Part shown: one piece after another, positions 17,327 through 26,048 of the stretch
Layout of the letters: each line of letters opens with the position of its first letter
Position numbering within the stretch: position 1 is the first letter of the stretch
Assembly: GCA_011523825.1 (NCBI GenBank)
Contig: WTFX01000012.1
Location: forward strand, 62,001 to 126,000
From: Microthrixaceae bacterium
GTDB lineage: Bacteria; Actinomycetota; Acidimicrobiia; Acidimicrobiales; Poriferisodalaceae
Reading direction: 5' to 3'
DNA: 64,000 bases
Translations under genes and position numbers: made by a program
The notes under the pieces: model-generated
Told to the model about the DNA's origin: nothing
The model's input: the letters and a program-made list of their open reading frames with translations, nothing else
The model's database searches: none

Positions 17327-17464
17327 ATGAGCCCACTGCGGATGCGCACACCGAACGACCCCTCAGCGCCGGACAGAACGAGAAGCGACGGATTTGCGGC
17401 GATGGCCATCTTGGCCCTGTCCATCGCGTTCATCGTGGCCATCATCGTGTTCGCAATTGCGTAA
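17327..17464 (+). CDS. Possible small single-pass membrane protein
   Basis: 45 residues from ATG 17327, or 40 from ATG 17342. A charged N-terminus (RTPNDPSAPDRTRSDG) is followed by one continuous hydrophobic helix, MAILALSIAFIVAIIVFAIA, ending at the stop. The layout is that of a tail-anchored small membrane protein. No convincing ribosome-binding site is visible and no family was recognised. It lies between cobS and the ABC importer, on the same strand as both. Confidence 0.4.
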   Translation: MSPLRMRTPNDPSAPDRTRSDGFAAMAILALSIAFIVAIIVFAIA

Positions 17465-17500
17465 TCCGACACGACGCGCACACAGGCACTAGAAACTCAC

Positions 17501-17521
17501 GAGCACCCAACAGTGGTGCTC
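17501..17521 (+). terminator. Short hairpin upstream of the binding-protein gene
   Basis: GAGCACC and GGTGCTC form a perfect 7-bp stem with a 7-base loop. It lies 36 bases after the small membrane ORF and 73 bases before the ABC binding protein. No T-run follows, so it could be a weak terminator for the cob transcript or a 5' leader structure of the ABC operon. Function is inferred only from position. Confidence 0.35.
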
Positions 17522-17594
17522 CGAAGTTTGAGAGGCAGGCGGCGGTCACACGGCTGGCCATCGGGTCTGCCTTGTCCCTAGGGAGGGGAACCAC

Positions 17595-18920
17595 ATGACG
17601 ACCAGCGAACGTGCTGCGCAGCGCCATTCGAGGCGGCGAGCGTGGCGGACGGTGGCAGCGCTTCTGGCTGTCTTCGCCCTGATTGCCGCTGCATGCGGCA
17701 GCGATGATGGCGACGACGACGCTTCCGAGGCGCCTGCGGCTACTGAAGCGGCGCCGGCCCCGACCACCGAGGCCGCACCCGCTCCCACAACAGAAGCGGC
17801 ACCGAGCGGCGAGCCCATCAAGGTCATGACGGTCACCACGCTCAACGCGGCGGGTCCGACATACCACAACATCGCGAACACCGCCAATGCGTACGCCGAC
17901 TACATCAATGCCCGGGGCGGCATCGGCGGCCGGCCGCTCGAGGTCACGGTCTGCGACGAGATGTTCGACCCCGCCGTGGCCGCGGCGTGCGCCCGCGAGG
18001 CTGTCGAGGAGAACATGGTGGCCGTCGTCGGCTCGTTCACGTTCTTCGCCGAGAGCATCGTGCCGGTGATCGCCGAGTCCGACATCACCTGGTTCGGCCC
18101 CTGCTGCCCGATCACGCCGTCTGAGCTGACCAGCCCGCACTCGTTCCCCATCGGCAACCAGCCGATGTATGCGGTGGGCATCATCAAGCGAGCCATCGAC
18201 GACGGGTGCCAGGCGATCAACGCAGTGATCATCGACGGCGCCCAGATCTTCCTGCCGCCGATGGAGAACGCGATCGCAGCCCTCGGCCAGAGCTTCGGCG
18301 ACATCATCATCCTGCCGCCGACTGCGCAGGACTACTCCTCGGAGGTGGCGCAGGCGACGACCGACGCCGACTGCGTGATCGGCATCGTCTCGGAGACGCC
18401 GTACATCACCTGGAACACGGCGTGGACCCAGTCGGGCACTGACGCTCGCCAGTACGGCCCGCAGGGCAACCTGAACGAGATCTCCGCCGCCGGCAACGAG
18501 GAGTCGACCGACGGCGACATCATCGGCGGCATGTACCCCGACATCTCCACGGCGCCGTGGGACGAGTACCGGCTGGCGCTTGAAGAGGGCGGCTGGGACA
18601 CCACCGAGCACGACTACAACAGCCTGGGCGGCATGGGCACGTGGGCGGCGTTTGCGGCCTTCAGGCAGATCGCCGAGACCATCGAGGGCGAGATCAACGC
18701 CTCCTCGTTCTTCCAGGCCGCATCGGCCACTGACCACCTCGATCTCGGCGGCATGGTGCCGGTGCTGGACTTCACCCAGGAGTGGACCGATGGCCTGCCG
18801 GGCTTCCAGCGCCTGTTCAACCGCAGCGTCGTGTTCAGCAAGCTGGAGAACGGCAAGGTCGTGCCGCTGACCACCGAGTTCGAAGACGTCGGCGACCTGG
18901 CCACGGGCAACGCCGGCTGA
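17595..18920 (+). CDS. ABC transporter substrate-binding lipoprotein, branched-chain amino acid (LivJ) type
   Basis: 441 residues. A long signal peptide ends in the lipobox L-I-A-A-A-C (Cys near residue 34), followed by an Asp-rich stretch and an Ala/Pro/Thr repeat linker (repeated APAPTTEA). The periplasmic-binding fold type I starts at PIKVMTVTTLNAAGPTYHN. Segments such as INARGGIGGRPLEVTVCDE and ACAREAVEENMVAVVGSF are hallmarks of Leu/Ile/Val-type receptors. ATG 17595 has a strong GGGAGGGG ribosome-binding site. The Liv permease and ATPase genes follow immediately. Such receptors also bind amides, aromatic acids or short fatty acids, so the ligand is open. Confidence 0.9.
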   Translation: MTTSERAAQRHSRRRAWRTVAALLAVFALIAAACGSDDGDDDASEAPAATEAAPAPTTEAAPAPTTEAAPSGEPIKVMTVTTLNAAGPTYHNIANTANAYADYINARGGIGGRPLEVTVCDEMFDPAVAAACAREAVEENMVAVVGSFTFFAESIVPVIAESDITWFGPCCPITPSELTSPHSFPIGNQPMYAVGIIKRAIDDGCQAINAVIIDGAQIFLPPMENAIAALGQSFGDIIILPPTAQDYSSEVAQATTDADCVIGIVSETPYITWNTAWTQSGTDARQYGPQGNLNEISAAGNEESTDGDIIGGMYPDISTAPWDEYRLALEEGGWDTTEHDYNSLGGMGTWAAFAAFRQIAETIEGEINASSFFQAASATDHLDLGGMVPVLDFTQEWTDGLPGFQRLFNRSVVFSKLENGKVVPLTTEFEDVGDLATGNAG

Positions 18921-18957
18921 TCGTCGTCTGAGTACCGTCATCTCAGTTCTGGCGCAC

Positions 18958-19001
18958 GCGCCGGGGTGGCCCGAGTGAGCGATCACCAGCCACCCCGGCG
19001 C
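18958..19001 (+). terminator. Perfect 13-bp stem-loop between binding protein and permease
   Basis: GCGCCGGGGTGGC (18958-18970) is repeated inverted and exactly at 18989-19001, leaving an 18-base loop. It starts 38 bases after the binding-protein stop and ends 41 bases before the permease start. It lacks a T-tract. In importers of this type such a structure commonly lets the binding protein be made in excess, by partial termination or by protecting the 3' end of the upstream message. Confidence 0.6.
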
Positions 19002-19041
19002 TGGCGCGAGCCGGCCTAGCGCCGCTGCGACGGGAGCACCA

Positions 19042-21783
19042 TTGGACGAGGTCATTCGCTTCGCTCTGCTGGGTTTCGGGGTCGGTGCGTTGTACGCGCT
19101 GGCCTCCCAAGGCCTGATCGTGGTCTACCGCGGCACCGGCGTCCTGAACTTCTCCCTTGGCGCTACCGCCATAGCGGGGGTCTTCCTGCAGTGGGAGCTG
19201 CAGAACCGGGCCGGCTGGCCGTTCCTGCTGGCGGCGCTGACCGGCGTCGCGCTGTCCGCGCTGCTCGGCGCCCTCACGCACTGGGTGATCATGCGGCCGT
19301 TGCGTCGCGCCAGCACGCTGATCCGCGTCATCGCCACATTGGGCGTGCTCATCCTGATCCAGGCCGGCGTGGTCATCCGCTATGGCTCCAACGCACGCCA
19401 GGTGGCGAGCTGGCTGCCCACCAACCGGGTGACGCTGTGGGGCGAGGTGGCCATCACCGTCGACCGGCTGATCCTGTTCGGCGTGGCATGCGTGTTCGCC
19501 GTGGTGCTGTGGTCGATGTATCGACGGAGCCACTTCGGCCTCGCCACCGAGGCAGTGTCCGAGAGCGAGCGAGCCGCTTCGGCCATCGGCTTGTCGCCCA
19601 ATGCGATCGCCATCCAGAACTGGGCACTGGGCTCGGCCATTGCTGCGGTTGCGGGCATCTTGGTCGTGCCCATCATCACGTTGCAGGTCACGGCCATGAC
19701 ATCGCTGGTGCTCGCAGCCTTGGCCGCGGCGCTGGTCGGCGACTTCCGGTCGTTCCCCATCGCCACCGCCGCCGGCCTGGCGCTGGGCGTCGGTCAGACA
19801 CTCGTGGGCCGCTACGTCGACCAGCAAGGGCTGGGGCCGTCGCTGCCCTTCCTGGTGATTGTGGCCGTGCTGGTGTTCAAGGGCCGGTCGCTGCCGCTGC
19901 GGGACTACTTCTTGCGCGAGCTGCCGATGATCGGCAACGGGCGCATGTCGTGGGACTGGACGATCTTCGGCGTCGGCACGGTGGCATTCCTGATGCTCAC
20001 CAAGCAGGCCAAGTGGATCGACGCCCTGACCGTCACCATGGGCGTATCGATCGTGCTGCTGTCGATCGTGCTGCTGACTGGCTACGCGGGCCAGCTCTCG
20101 CTGGCGCAGTACACCATCGCGGGCTTCGGCGCGTACGTGTCAGGACGGCTCGTCGCGGTGTTCGACATCCCGTTCCTGCTGGCGCTTGTCGTCGGCGTCG
20201 CCGCAGCGGTGCCGCTGGGATTCATCTTCGCCTTGCCGGCTGCGCGAACCCGCGGCATCAACTTGGCAATCGTCACGTTGGGACTCGGCACCACCATCGA
20301 GCTGATGCTGTTCCGCAACCGCGAATACACCGGCGGCGTGCAGGGCACCCAGGTGGGCAGCCCCGATCTGTTCGGCTTCGACATCGGCTCCATTCGCTAC
20401 CCCGAGCGCTACGGCCTCTTCGTGCTGGCCATGGCGCTGCTGGCCGTGTGGGTGGTGTCGAACGTGCGTCGTGGACGCAGTGGGCGGCGGCTGCTCGCCA
20501 TCCGGACCAACGAGCGGGCCGCTACAGCGCTCGGCATCGACGTGCCCAAGGCGAAGCTGTTCGCCTTCTCGCTCAGCTCGGCAATCGCGGCGTTGGGCGG
20601 GATCGTGCTGGCATTCCGGCTGACCTCGGTCAGCTATACCTCGTTCACCAACCTCACCTCGATTCTCTTTGTGGGCCTGGCCATCGTGGGCGGCGTCGGC
20701 CACCTGCTCGGTGCGTTCGTGGGCGCCACCATGGCCACCGCAGCCTTCGGCCAGGAAGTGCTCGAATCGACGTGGGATGGGGTGGGCCGCTGGACCCAGC
20801 TCATCAGCGGCATCGCCATCCTGCTCATGGTGCTCGGGTACAAGGACGGTGTCGCAGCCGAGTGGGTGAAGATCTTCCGGCTGGTCAAACGGGCCCGCAA
20901 GTGGGGCCGCTCCTACTTCATCGAGCTGGAAGACGTCTCCGATCCGAACGCCGCTGAGAGTGGACAGTCCAAGGTTCCGGCTCGCGTGCTGAGCATCGAG
21001 AACATGACCGTGCGCTACGGGGCCGTCGTGGCGGTCAACGATGTCAGCTTCAGCCTCACGCCGGGCACCATCACCGGGCTGATCGGCCCGAACGGCGCCG
21101 GCAAGACGTCGCTGATCGACGCCGTATGCGGCTTCACACCGGCGGAGGGTCGAGTGGTGCTCGACGGCGAGGACATCTCGCGAATGGCACCCTCCCAACG
21201 TGCCCGCATCGGCATTGCTCGTTCGTTCCAGACGCTCGAGCTGTTCGAGGACGCGACGGTGTTCGAGAACATCAGCGTTGCCGCCGACCCTCAGGACATG
21301 CGGTCGTACCTGCGCGATCTGGTGGCGCCGTCGAACCCGCCGTTCCCGCCCGAGGTCGTGCGGGCGATCATCGAGTTCCAGCTCGACGGCGACCTGCACC
21401 GCGACGTGAAGGACCTCTCCTACGGCAAGCACCGTCTGCTGGCGATTGCCCGGGCGGTGGCGATGCACCCGAGCGTGCTGCTGCTCGACGAGCCGGCCGC
21501 CGGCCTGAGCACCGCCGAGAGCGAGGAGCTGGCCGAGGTGGTTCGCCGCCTGGCCCAGGACTGGGGCATGGCCGTGCTGGTGGTCGAGCACGACATGAAC
21601 TTCGTCAACGAAGTGTGCGACGAGGTGGTGGTGCTGGACTTCGGCAACAAGATCGCCGTCGGGAGCCCCGAGGAAATCCGTCTTGACCCGGCCGTCGTGG
21701 CTGCGTATCTGGGAACCGAGGCCGACGAGCACCTCATTGAGCACGAGCCGCGCACGCCCCAAGCAGCGGGAGGTGGGGCATGA
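19042..21783 (+). CDS. LivH-LivM-LivG triple fusion: two permease domains plus ATPase of an ABC importer
   Basis: 913 residues in one frame. Residues ~1-295 are a LivH-type permease (GVGALYALASQGLIVVYRGT, then NFSLGA). Residues ~310-610 are a LivM-type permease (GYAGQLSLAQYTIAGFGAYV). Residues ~650-900 are a LivG-type ATPase with Walker A GPNGAGKTS (~682), an unusual signature LSYGKHRLLAIARA, Walker B LLLDEPAAGLS and the H-loop VVEHDMNFV. Normally these are three genes; here a whole half-transporter is one chain. The TTG start follows CGGGAG. Its stop overlaps livF by the ATGA junction. It imports the ligand of the upstream lipoprotein. Confidence 0.9.
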   Translation: MDEVIRFALLGFGVGALYALASQGLIVVYRGTGVLNFSLGATAIAGVFLQWELQNRAGWPFLLAALTGVALSALLGALTHWVIMRPLRRASTLIRVIATLGVLILIQAGVVIRYGSNARQVASWLPTNRVTLWGEVAITVDRLILFGVACVFAVVLWSMYRRSHFGLATEAVSESERAASAIGLSPNAIAIQNWALGSAIAAVAGILVVPIITLQVTAMTSLVLAALAAALVGDFRSFPIATAAGLALGVGQTLVGRYVDQQGLGPSLPFLVIVAVLVFKGRSLPLRDYFLRELPMIGNGRMSWDWTIFGVGTVAFLMLTKQAKWIDALTVTMGVSIVLLSIVLLTGYAGQLSLAQYTIAGFGAYVSGRLVAVFDIPFLLALVVGVAAAVPLGFIFALPAARTRGINLAIVTLGLGTTIELMLFRNREYTGGVQGTQVGSPDLFGFDIGSIRYPERYGLFVLAMALLAVWVVSNVRRGRSGRRLLAIRTNERAATALGIDVPKAKLFAFSLSSAIAALGGIVLAFRLTSVSYTSFTNLTSILFVGLAIVGGVGHLLGAFVGATMATAAFGQEVLESTWDGVGRWTQLISGIAILLMVLGYKDGVAAEWVKIFRLVKRARKWGRSYFIELEDVSDPNAAESGQSKVPARVLSIENMTVRYGAVVAVNDVSFSLTPGTITGLIGPNGAGKTSLIDAVCGFTPAEGRVVLDGEDISRMAPSQRARIGIARSFQTLELFEDATVFENISVAADPQDMRSYLRDLVAPSNPPFPPEVVRAIIEFQLDGDLHRDVKDLSYGKHRLLAIARAVAMHPSVLLLDEPAAGLSTAESEELAEVVRRLAQDWGMAVLVVEHDMNFVNEVCDEVVVLDFGNKIAVGSPEEIRLDPAVVAAYLGTEADEHLIEHEPRTPQAAGGGA

Positions 21784-22670
21784 GGCCGCTGCTGCAGACG
21801 CGCAGCCTCAAGTGCGGGTACCTCAACCGGGCCGTCGTGCAGGGAGTGAACCTGAAGGTCCACCAGGGCGAGGTGGTGTGCCTGCTCGGGCCCAACGGGG
21901 CGGGCAAGACCACCACACTGCTGACCATCGCCGGTGAGCTGACGCCGGTCGACGGCATCGTGATGTTCGGCAACACGCCGACGTTCACGCCCATGTACCA
22001 GCGCATCCGGCGCGGGGGGATCGGGCTGGTGACCGAGGAGCGCCTGGTGTTCACCAAGCTGTCGGCTCGGGACAATCTGCGGGTGGGCGGCGGCTCGGTG
22101 GAAGCAGCGCTGGAGCTGTTCCCCGAGCTCGAGCCTCGGCTTCCGGTACGCGGCGGCATGCTGTCGGGCGGCGAGCAGCAGATGCTGGCGCTGGCGCGGG
22201 CGCTCAGCCGTCAACCGTCGATTCTGCTGGCCGACGAGCTGTCGCTCGGGCTGGCGCCGATCGTCGTCGATCGGCTGCTGGGAGCGGTCCGCAAGGTGGC
22301 CGACACCACGGGCACCGGCGCGCTGATCGTCGAGCAGCATGCCCGCAAGGCACTGCAAGTCTCTGACCGGATGTATCTGATGGCCCGCGGCCAGATCCTG
22401 CTGGAACTGCCCGCTGCCGAAGCCCTCAGCCGCCTCGACGAGATCGAGGAGACGTACCTGACCGGCACGTCGGAGACCGAGGAAGACCACATCGAGCGAT
22501 TGCGGCGCAAGAACAAGCGGAAGGCATGGAGGCGCCTGCGGGTGCGCGAGCGTGAGCTGACACGGCTGTCCGGCAAGCTTGCCTCCACCCGCACCGCCGC
22601 CGAAGACGACTTCTATTTCGAACGCGAACGACAACGACGACACGCGGCGATGGTCCGCCGAAAGAGGTAA
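21780..22670 (+). CDS. livF: ABC transporter ATPase, LivF type, with a basic C-terminal extension
   Basis: 296 residues. Walker A is GPNGAGKTTTLL, the signature LSGGEQQMLALARAL, Walker B ILLADELSLGLAP and the H-loop IVEQH. LivF proteins are usually ~235 residues. Here an Arg/Lys/Glu-rich, probably helical tail of about 60 residues follows the TYLTGT that normally ends the domain. It forms the second nucleotide-binding subunit alongside the LivG domain of the fusion. The ATG overlaps the upstream stop, and the DUF3556 gene starts 5 bases after its end. Confidence 0.9.
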   Translation: MRPLLQTRSLKCGYLNRAVVQGVNLKVHQGEVVCLLGPNGAGKTTTLLTIAGELTPVDGIVMFGNTPTFTPMYQRIRRGGIGLVTEERLVFTKLSARDNLRVGGGSVEAALELFPELEPRLPVRGGMLSGGEQQMLALARALSRQPSILLADELSLGLAPIVVDRLLGAVRKVADTTGTGALIVEQHARKALQVSDRMYLMARGQILLELPAAEALSRLDEIEETYLTGTSETEEDHIERLRRKNKRKAWRRLRVRERELTRLSGKLASTRTAAEDDFYFERERQRRHAAMVRRKR

Positions 22671-22675
22671 TCACC

Positions 22676-24550
22676 ATGGGGTATCGCACCGCTGAGCTGC
22701 CCGATGTCGATCTCGACGAGTTTGCAAAGATCCCGTTCTTCGAGCGGATGAAGCTGCTGCAGCTGCACTGGGTCGAGCACGGCTTCGGGACGCCCAAGCA
22801 GACCGGCACGTTCTATGCGTGGAAGATCTTCCTGTATGCGCTGTTCGGGCTGATCGTGGCCGGCGCGTTCACTGCCGGACTCGAATTCAACGACATCGGC
22901 GGCTGGTGGGACGAGCCGATCCTCTACCAGAAGCTGATGATCTGGACGATCCTGCTCGAGATCACGGGATTGGCGGCCACCTGCGGCCCGCTGGCCTTCC
23001 ACTTCGACCCGCCCATCGGGGGAATCCTCTACTGGTGGCAGAACGACACCCTGCGAGTGCCGCCGTACCCCAACCATGTGCCGTTCACCAAGGGCAATCG
23101 CCGCACGCCCTGGGACACCGGGCTGTACAAGCTGATCCTGGCCAGCCTGATCCTGCTGCTGGTGCTGTCGCCCCAGACAGTCGACGGGCTGCCCGACGGC
23201 CGCACCGGCATCCTGCCGCAGTGGGCCACGCTGATCTACTGCGGCTTGATCCTGCTGATGGCCATGCGCGACAAGATCATCTTCCTGTCGTCGCGGGCCG
23301 AGCAGTACGTGCCCACGCTGCTGTGCTTCTCGCTGTTCAGCAACTTCGTCGACATGATCATCGCTGCCAAGGTCTTCATCGTCATCATCTGGATGGGCGC
23401 CGGTTTCTCGAAGCTGCAGCACGGGTTCTCTTCGACGGTGTCGATCATGGTGCAGAACACGCCGTGGGTGGTCTGGGACCGATTCCGCAAAGCGACAGTC
23501 AAGGACTATCCCCGCGACATCCGGCCGGCTCGAACGACGCACTTGCTGGCCCATATCGGCGGCACCACCTGCGAGCTCATCATGCCCTTGGTGCTGCTGT
23601 TCTCGCCGTGGGGATGGGCGACGTGGATTGCCATCGTGTCCATCTGGATGCTGCACACCTTCATCATCTCGACGTTCCCGCTGGCGGTTCCGCTCGAGTG
23701 GAACGTGTTCTTCATCTTCTGCTCAGCGTTCTTGTTTTCGAACTTCCACACCGGGAACGGCTACGCGGTATGGGACATGGAGCCGGTGCTGCTGGTCGTG
23801 GTGCTGGTTGCGGCGCTGTCGCCCATCGTGCTCGGCGCCTTCCGCCCGCAGTACGTGAGCTTCCTGGTGGGCATGAAGCAGTACGCCGGCAACTGGGCGG
23901 CGGCCACGTTCTCGCTTCGCAACAAGGAGATCGAAGACCGCATCAACGACAAGATCGTGAAGTCCGCCGACAACCAGATCGATCAGCTCGAGCCGCTGTT
24001 CGGCCCTGAGATCTCGGAGATCTTCATTCAGAAGGCCGTGGCGTTCCGCATGATGCATCCGATGGGCCGCATGCACATCTCGGGCCTGATGTGCCATGTC
24101 GACGATCTGGACAAGCGCATCCAGCGCGAGGGCGAGTTCTTGAGCAACGTGTTGACGGGGTGGAATTTCGGCGACGGGCACTGCCTGGACGAGCGGCTGA
24201 TCGCCGCGTGGCAGGAGCGGTGCCAGTACGAGCCCGGCGATGTGATCGCGGTGTTCACCGAGTCTCGGCCGGCGTACACCAACAGGGTGCAGTACCGGGT
24301 GATCGATGCAGCGCTGGGGACTGTCGAGAAGGGCTGGTACCGCCACGACGACGCCTACAACTCCCAGCCGTGGCTGCCCGACGGCCCGATCCCCCACACG
24401 GTGACGTGGCGGAAGGAGGGTTACGAGCCGCAGGGGGTGCCGCATCCCGGCAATGCCCGCAAAGTGCCGTCCATCGACCACGACGGAACCTGGCTGATCC
24501 CCCGCCAGACGGCCGACGGCGTCGTGATGCCACCAGCCGACACCGGCTGA
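22676..24550 (+). CDS. DUF3556 family integral membrane protein
   Basis: 624 residues with multiple hydrophobic segments in the first ~400 (for example LILASLILLLVL, and the YALFGLIVAGAF region) and a soluble C-terminal part. The opening FERMKLLQLHWVEHGFGTPK and FHFDPPIGGILYWWQNDTLR near residue 105 match the DUF3556 transmembrane family best known from mycobacteria. No biochemical role is established that I can name. It has a good AAAGAGG ribosome-binding site and is tightly coupled to livF, so it may act with the importer or on its cargo. That link is inference from spacing alone. Confidence 0.8.
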   Translation: MGYRTAELPDVDLDEFAKIPFFERMKLLQLHWVEHGFGTPKQTGTFYAWKIFLYALFGLIVAGAFTAGLEFNDIGGWWDEPILYQKLMIWTILLEITGLAATCGPLAFHFDPPIGGILYWWQNDTLRVPPYPNHVPFTKGNRRTPWDTGLYKLILASLILLLVLSPQTVDGLPDGRTGILPQWATLIYCGLILLMAMRDKIIFLSSRAEQYVPTLLCFSLFSNFVDMIIAAKVFIVIIWMGAGFSKLQHGFSSTVSIMVQNTPWVVWDRFRKATVKDYPRDIRPARTTHLLAHIGGTTCELIMPLVLLFSPWGWATWIAIVSIWMLHTFIISTFPLAVPLEWNVFFIFCSAFLFSNFHTGNGYAVWDMEPVLLVVVLVAALSPIVLGAFRPQYVSFLVGMKQYAGNWAAATFSLRNKEIEDRINDKIVKSADNQIDQLEPLFGPEISEIFIQKAVAFRMMHPMGRMHISGLMCHVDDLDKRIQREGEFLSNVLTGWNFGDGHCLDERLIAAWQERCQYEPGDVIAVFTESRPAYTNRVQYRVIDAALGTVEKGWYRHDDAYNSQPWLPDGPIPHTVTWRKEGYEPQGVPHPGNARKVPSIDHDGTWLIPRQTADGVVMPPADTG

Positions 24551-24554
24551 CGCG

Positions 24555-25982
24555 GTGACGACGGCGACCGTCGTCGGCAGCGGGCCGAATGGATTGGCCG
24601 CTGCGGTCCACCTGGCGCGTGCAGGCGTGGACGTGACCGTGCTGGAGGCGGCGGACACCATCGGGGGTGGCACGCGCAGCGCCGAGGCCATCGTGCCAGG
24701 CCTGATTCACGACCAGTGCTCGGCGGTTCATCCCGTGGCAGCCGCGTCGCCGTTTCTGCGCGGGCTCGACCTCGAGGCGCTCGGTCTGCGGTGGTGCGCG
24801 CCCGTGGTCGACTGCGCGCATCCGCTTGACGACGGCTCGGCCGGCCTGCTGTACCGGTCCATTGCGCAGACCGCGGCGGGGCTGGGCGGGGACGGTGCCC
24901 GGTGGAGCCGGCTCTTCGAGGCGCTGACGGCTGATCTCGATGCGCTGTTCGAAGACATCACGCAGCCGCTGCTGCGGGTGCCGCGCCATCCGCTGCTGAC
25001 CGCCCGCTTCGGGGCGGTGTCTGCGACGCCCGCCACGGTTGTGGGCCGCTTCTGGCGCAGCGAGCAGGCTCGGGCGCTGTGGGCAGGCGTTGCTGCACAC
25101 GCGTTCTGGCGCTTGGACAGCCCGATGTCCAGCGCGGTCGGCCTGATGATCCTGGCCGCAGGACACCAGTACGGCTGGGTCGTCGCCGAAGGCGGCTCGC
25201 AGGCGATTGCGGACGCGCTGGTTGCCGACCTGACTGCACACGGCGGGCGGGTGGAGACTGGGGTTCGGGTCGGCTCGCCTGCCGAACTGCCGCCGACCGA
25301 CTTGCTGCTGCTCGATGTGTCGCCGTCGAGCGCAGCCGACATCTTGGGCGACCGGCTGCCGCGTCGAGTTGCGCGCGCCTACCGGCGGTTCCGCCACGGC
25401 CCCGGAGCGTTCAAGGTCGACTTCGCGATCGAGGGCGATGTGCCGTGGCGGGCTCCGGCTGCCGGTGATGCCGGCACGGTGCATCTCGGCGGCGATGCGC
25501 GCGAGGTGTTCAACAGTGAACTGGCAGTCCATCGCGGCCAGATGCCCGAGCGGCCGTTCGTGCTGGTGGGCCAGCAGTACCTGGCCGACCCCTCCCGCTC
25601 GGTCGGCGAGGTCCACCCGCTGTGGACCTACGCGCACGTCCCCCACGGCTACACCGGCGACGCGACCGAGGCGATCGTCGCCCAGATCGAGCGATTCGCT
25701 CCCGGGTTCTCCGAGCGAGTGGTGGGAACCGCGGTGCGCTCGGCCACCGAGATGTCGGCCTACAACCCGAACTTCGTCGGCGGCGACATCTTGAGCGGCG
25801 CCTCGTCGCCCCTCCAGCTGCTGTTCCGGCCCCGAGTTGCCCGCGATCCCTACTTCACCGGCATCCCGGGCACCTACCTGTGCTCAGCGTCGACGCCCCC
25901 GGGGGCAGGCGCACACGGCCTGTGCGGCCTCAACGCCGCCAGCCGAGCCCTGGCCGCGCTGGGCATCCCCCGCCCGACGTGA
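24555..25982 (+). CDS. Phytoene-desaturase-like NAD(P)/FAD-dependent oxidoreductase
   Basis: 475 residues. The N-terminal Rossmann motif VVGSGPNGLAAAVHLARAG, followed by VTVLEAADTIGGGTRS, binds FAD. The C-terminal GTYLCSASTPPGAGAHGLCG matches the crtI-like family end motif. Bacterial relatives desaturate or isomerise carotenoids, or act on unknown lipids; no other carotenoid gene is nearby. The GTG start lies 4 bases after the DUF3556 stop, so the two may share a message. Substrate unknown. Confidence 0.85.
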   Translation: MTTATVVGSGPNGLAAAVHLARAGVDVTVLEAADTIGGGTRSAEAIVPGLIHDQCSAVHPVAAASPFLRGLDLEALGLRWCAPVVDCAHPLDDGSAGLLYRSIAQTAAGLGGDGARWSRLFEALTADLDALFEDITQPLLRVPRHPLLTARFGAVSATPATVVGRFWRSEQARALWAGVAAHAFWRLDSPMSSAVGLMILAAGHQYGWVVAEGGSQAIADALVADLTAHGGRVETGVRVGSPAELPPTDLLLLDVSPSSAADILGDRLPRRVARAYRRFRHGPGAFKVDFAIEGDVPWRAPAAGDAGTVHLGGDAREVFNSELAVHRGQMPERPFVLVGQQYLADPSRSVGEVHPLWTYAHVPHGYTGDATEAIVAQIERFAPGFSERVVGTAVRSATEMSAYNPNFVGGDILSGASSPLQLLFRPRVARDPYFTGIPGTYLCSASTPPGAGAHGLCGLNAASRALAALGIPRPT

Positions 25983-26048
25983 TCTGCATGTGCAACGGCT
26001 CGCGGAAACGCACGGTGCCGAGCGATGGCCGCGTAGCGTGACGGCAAG

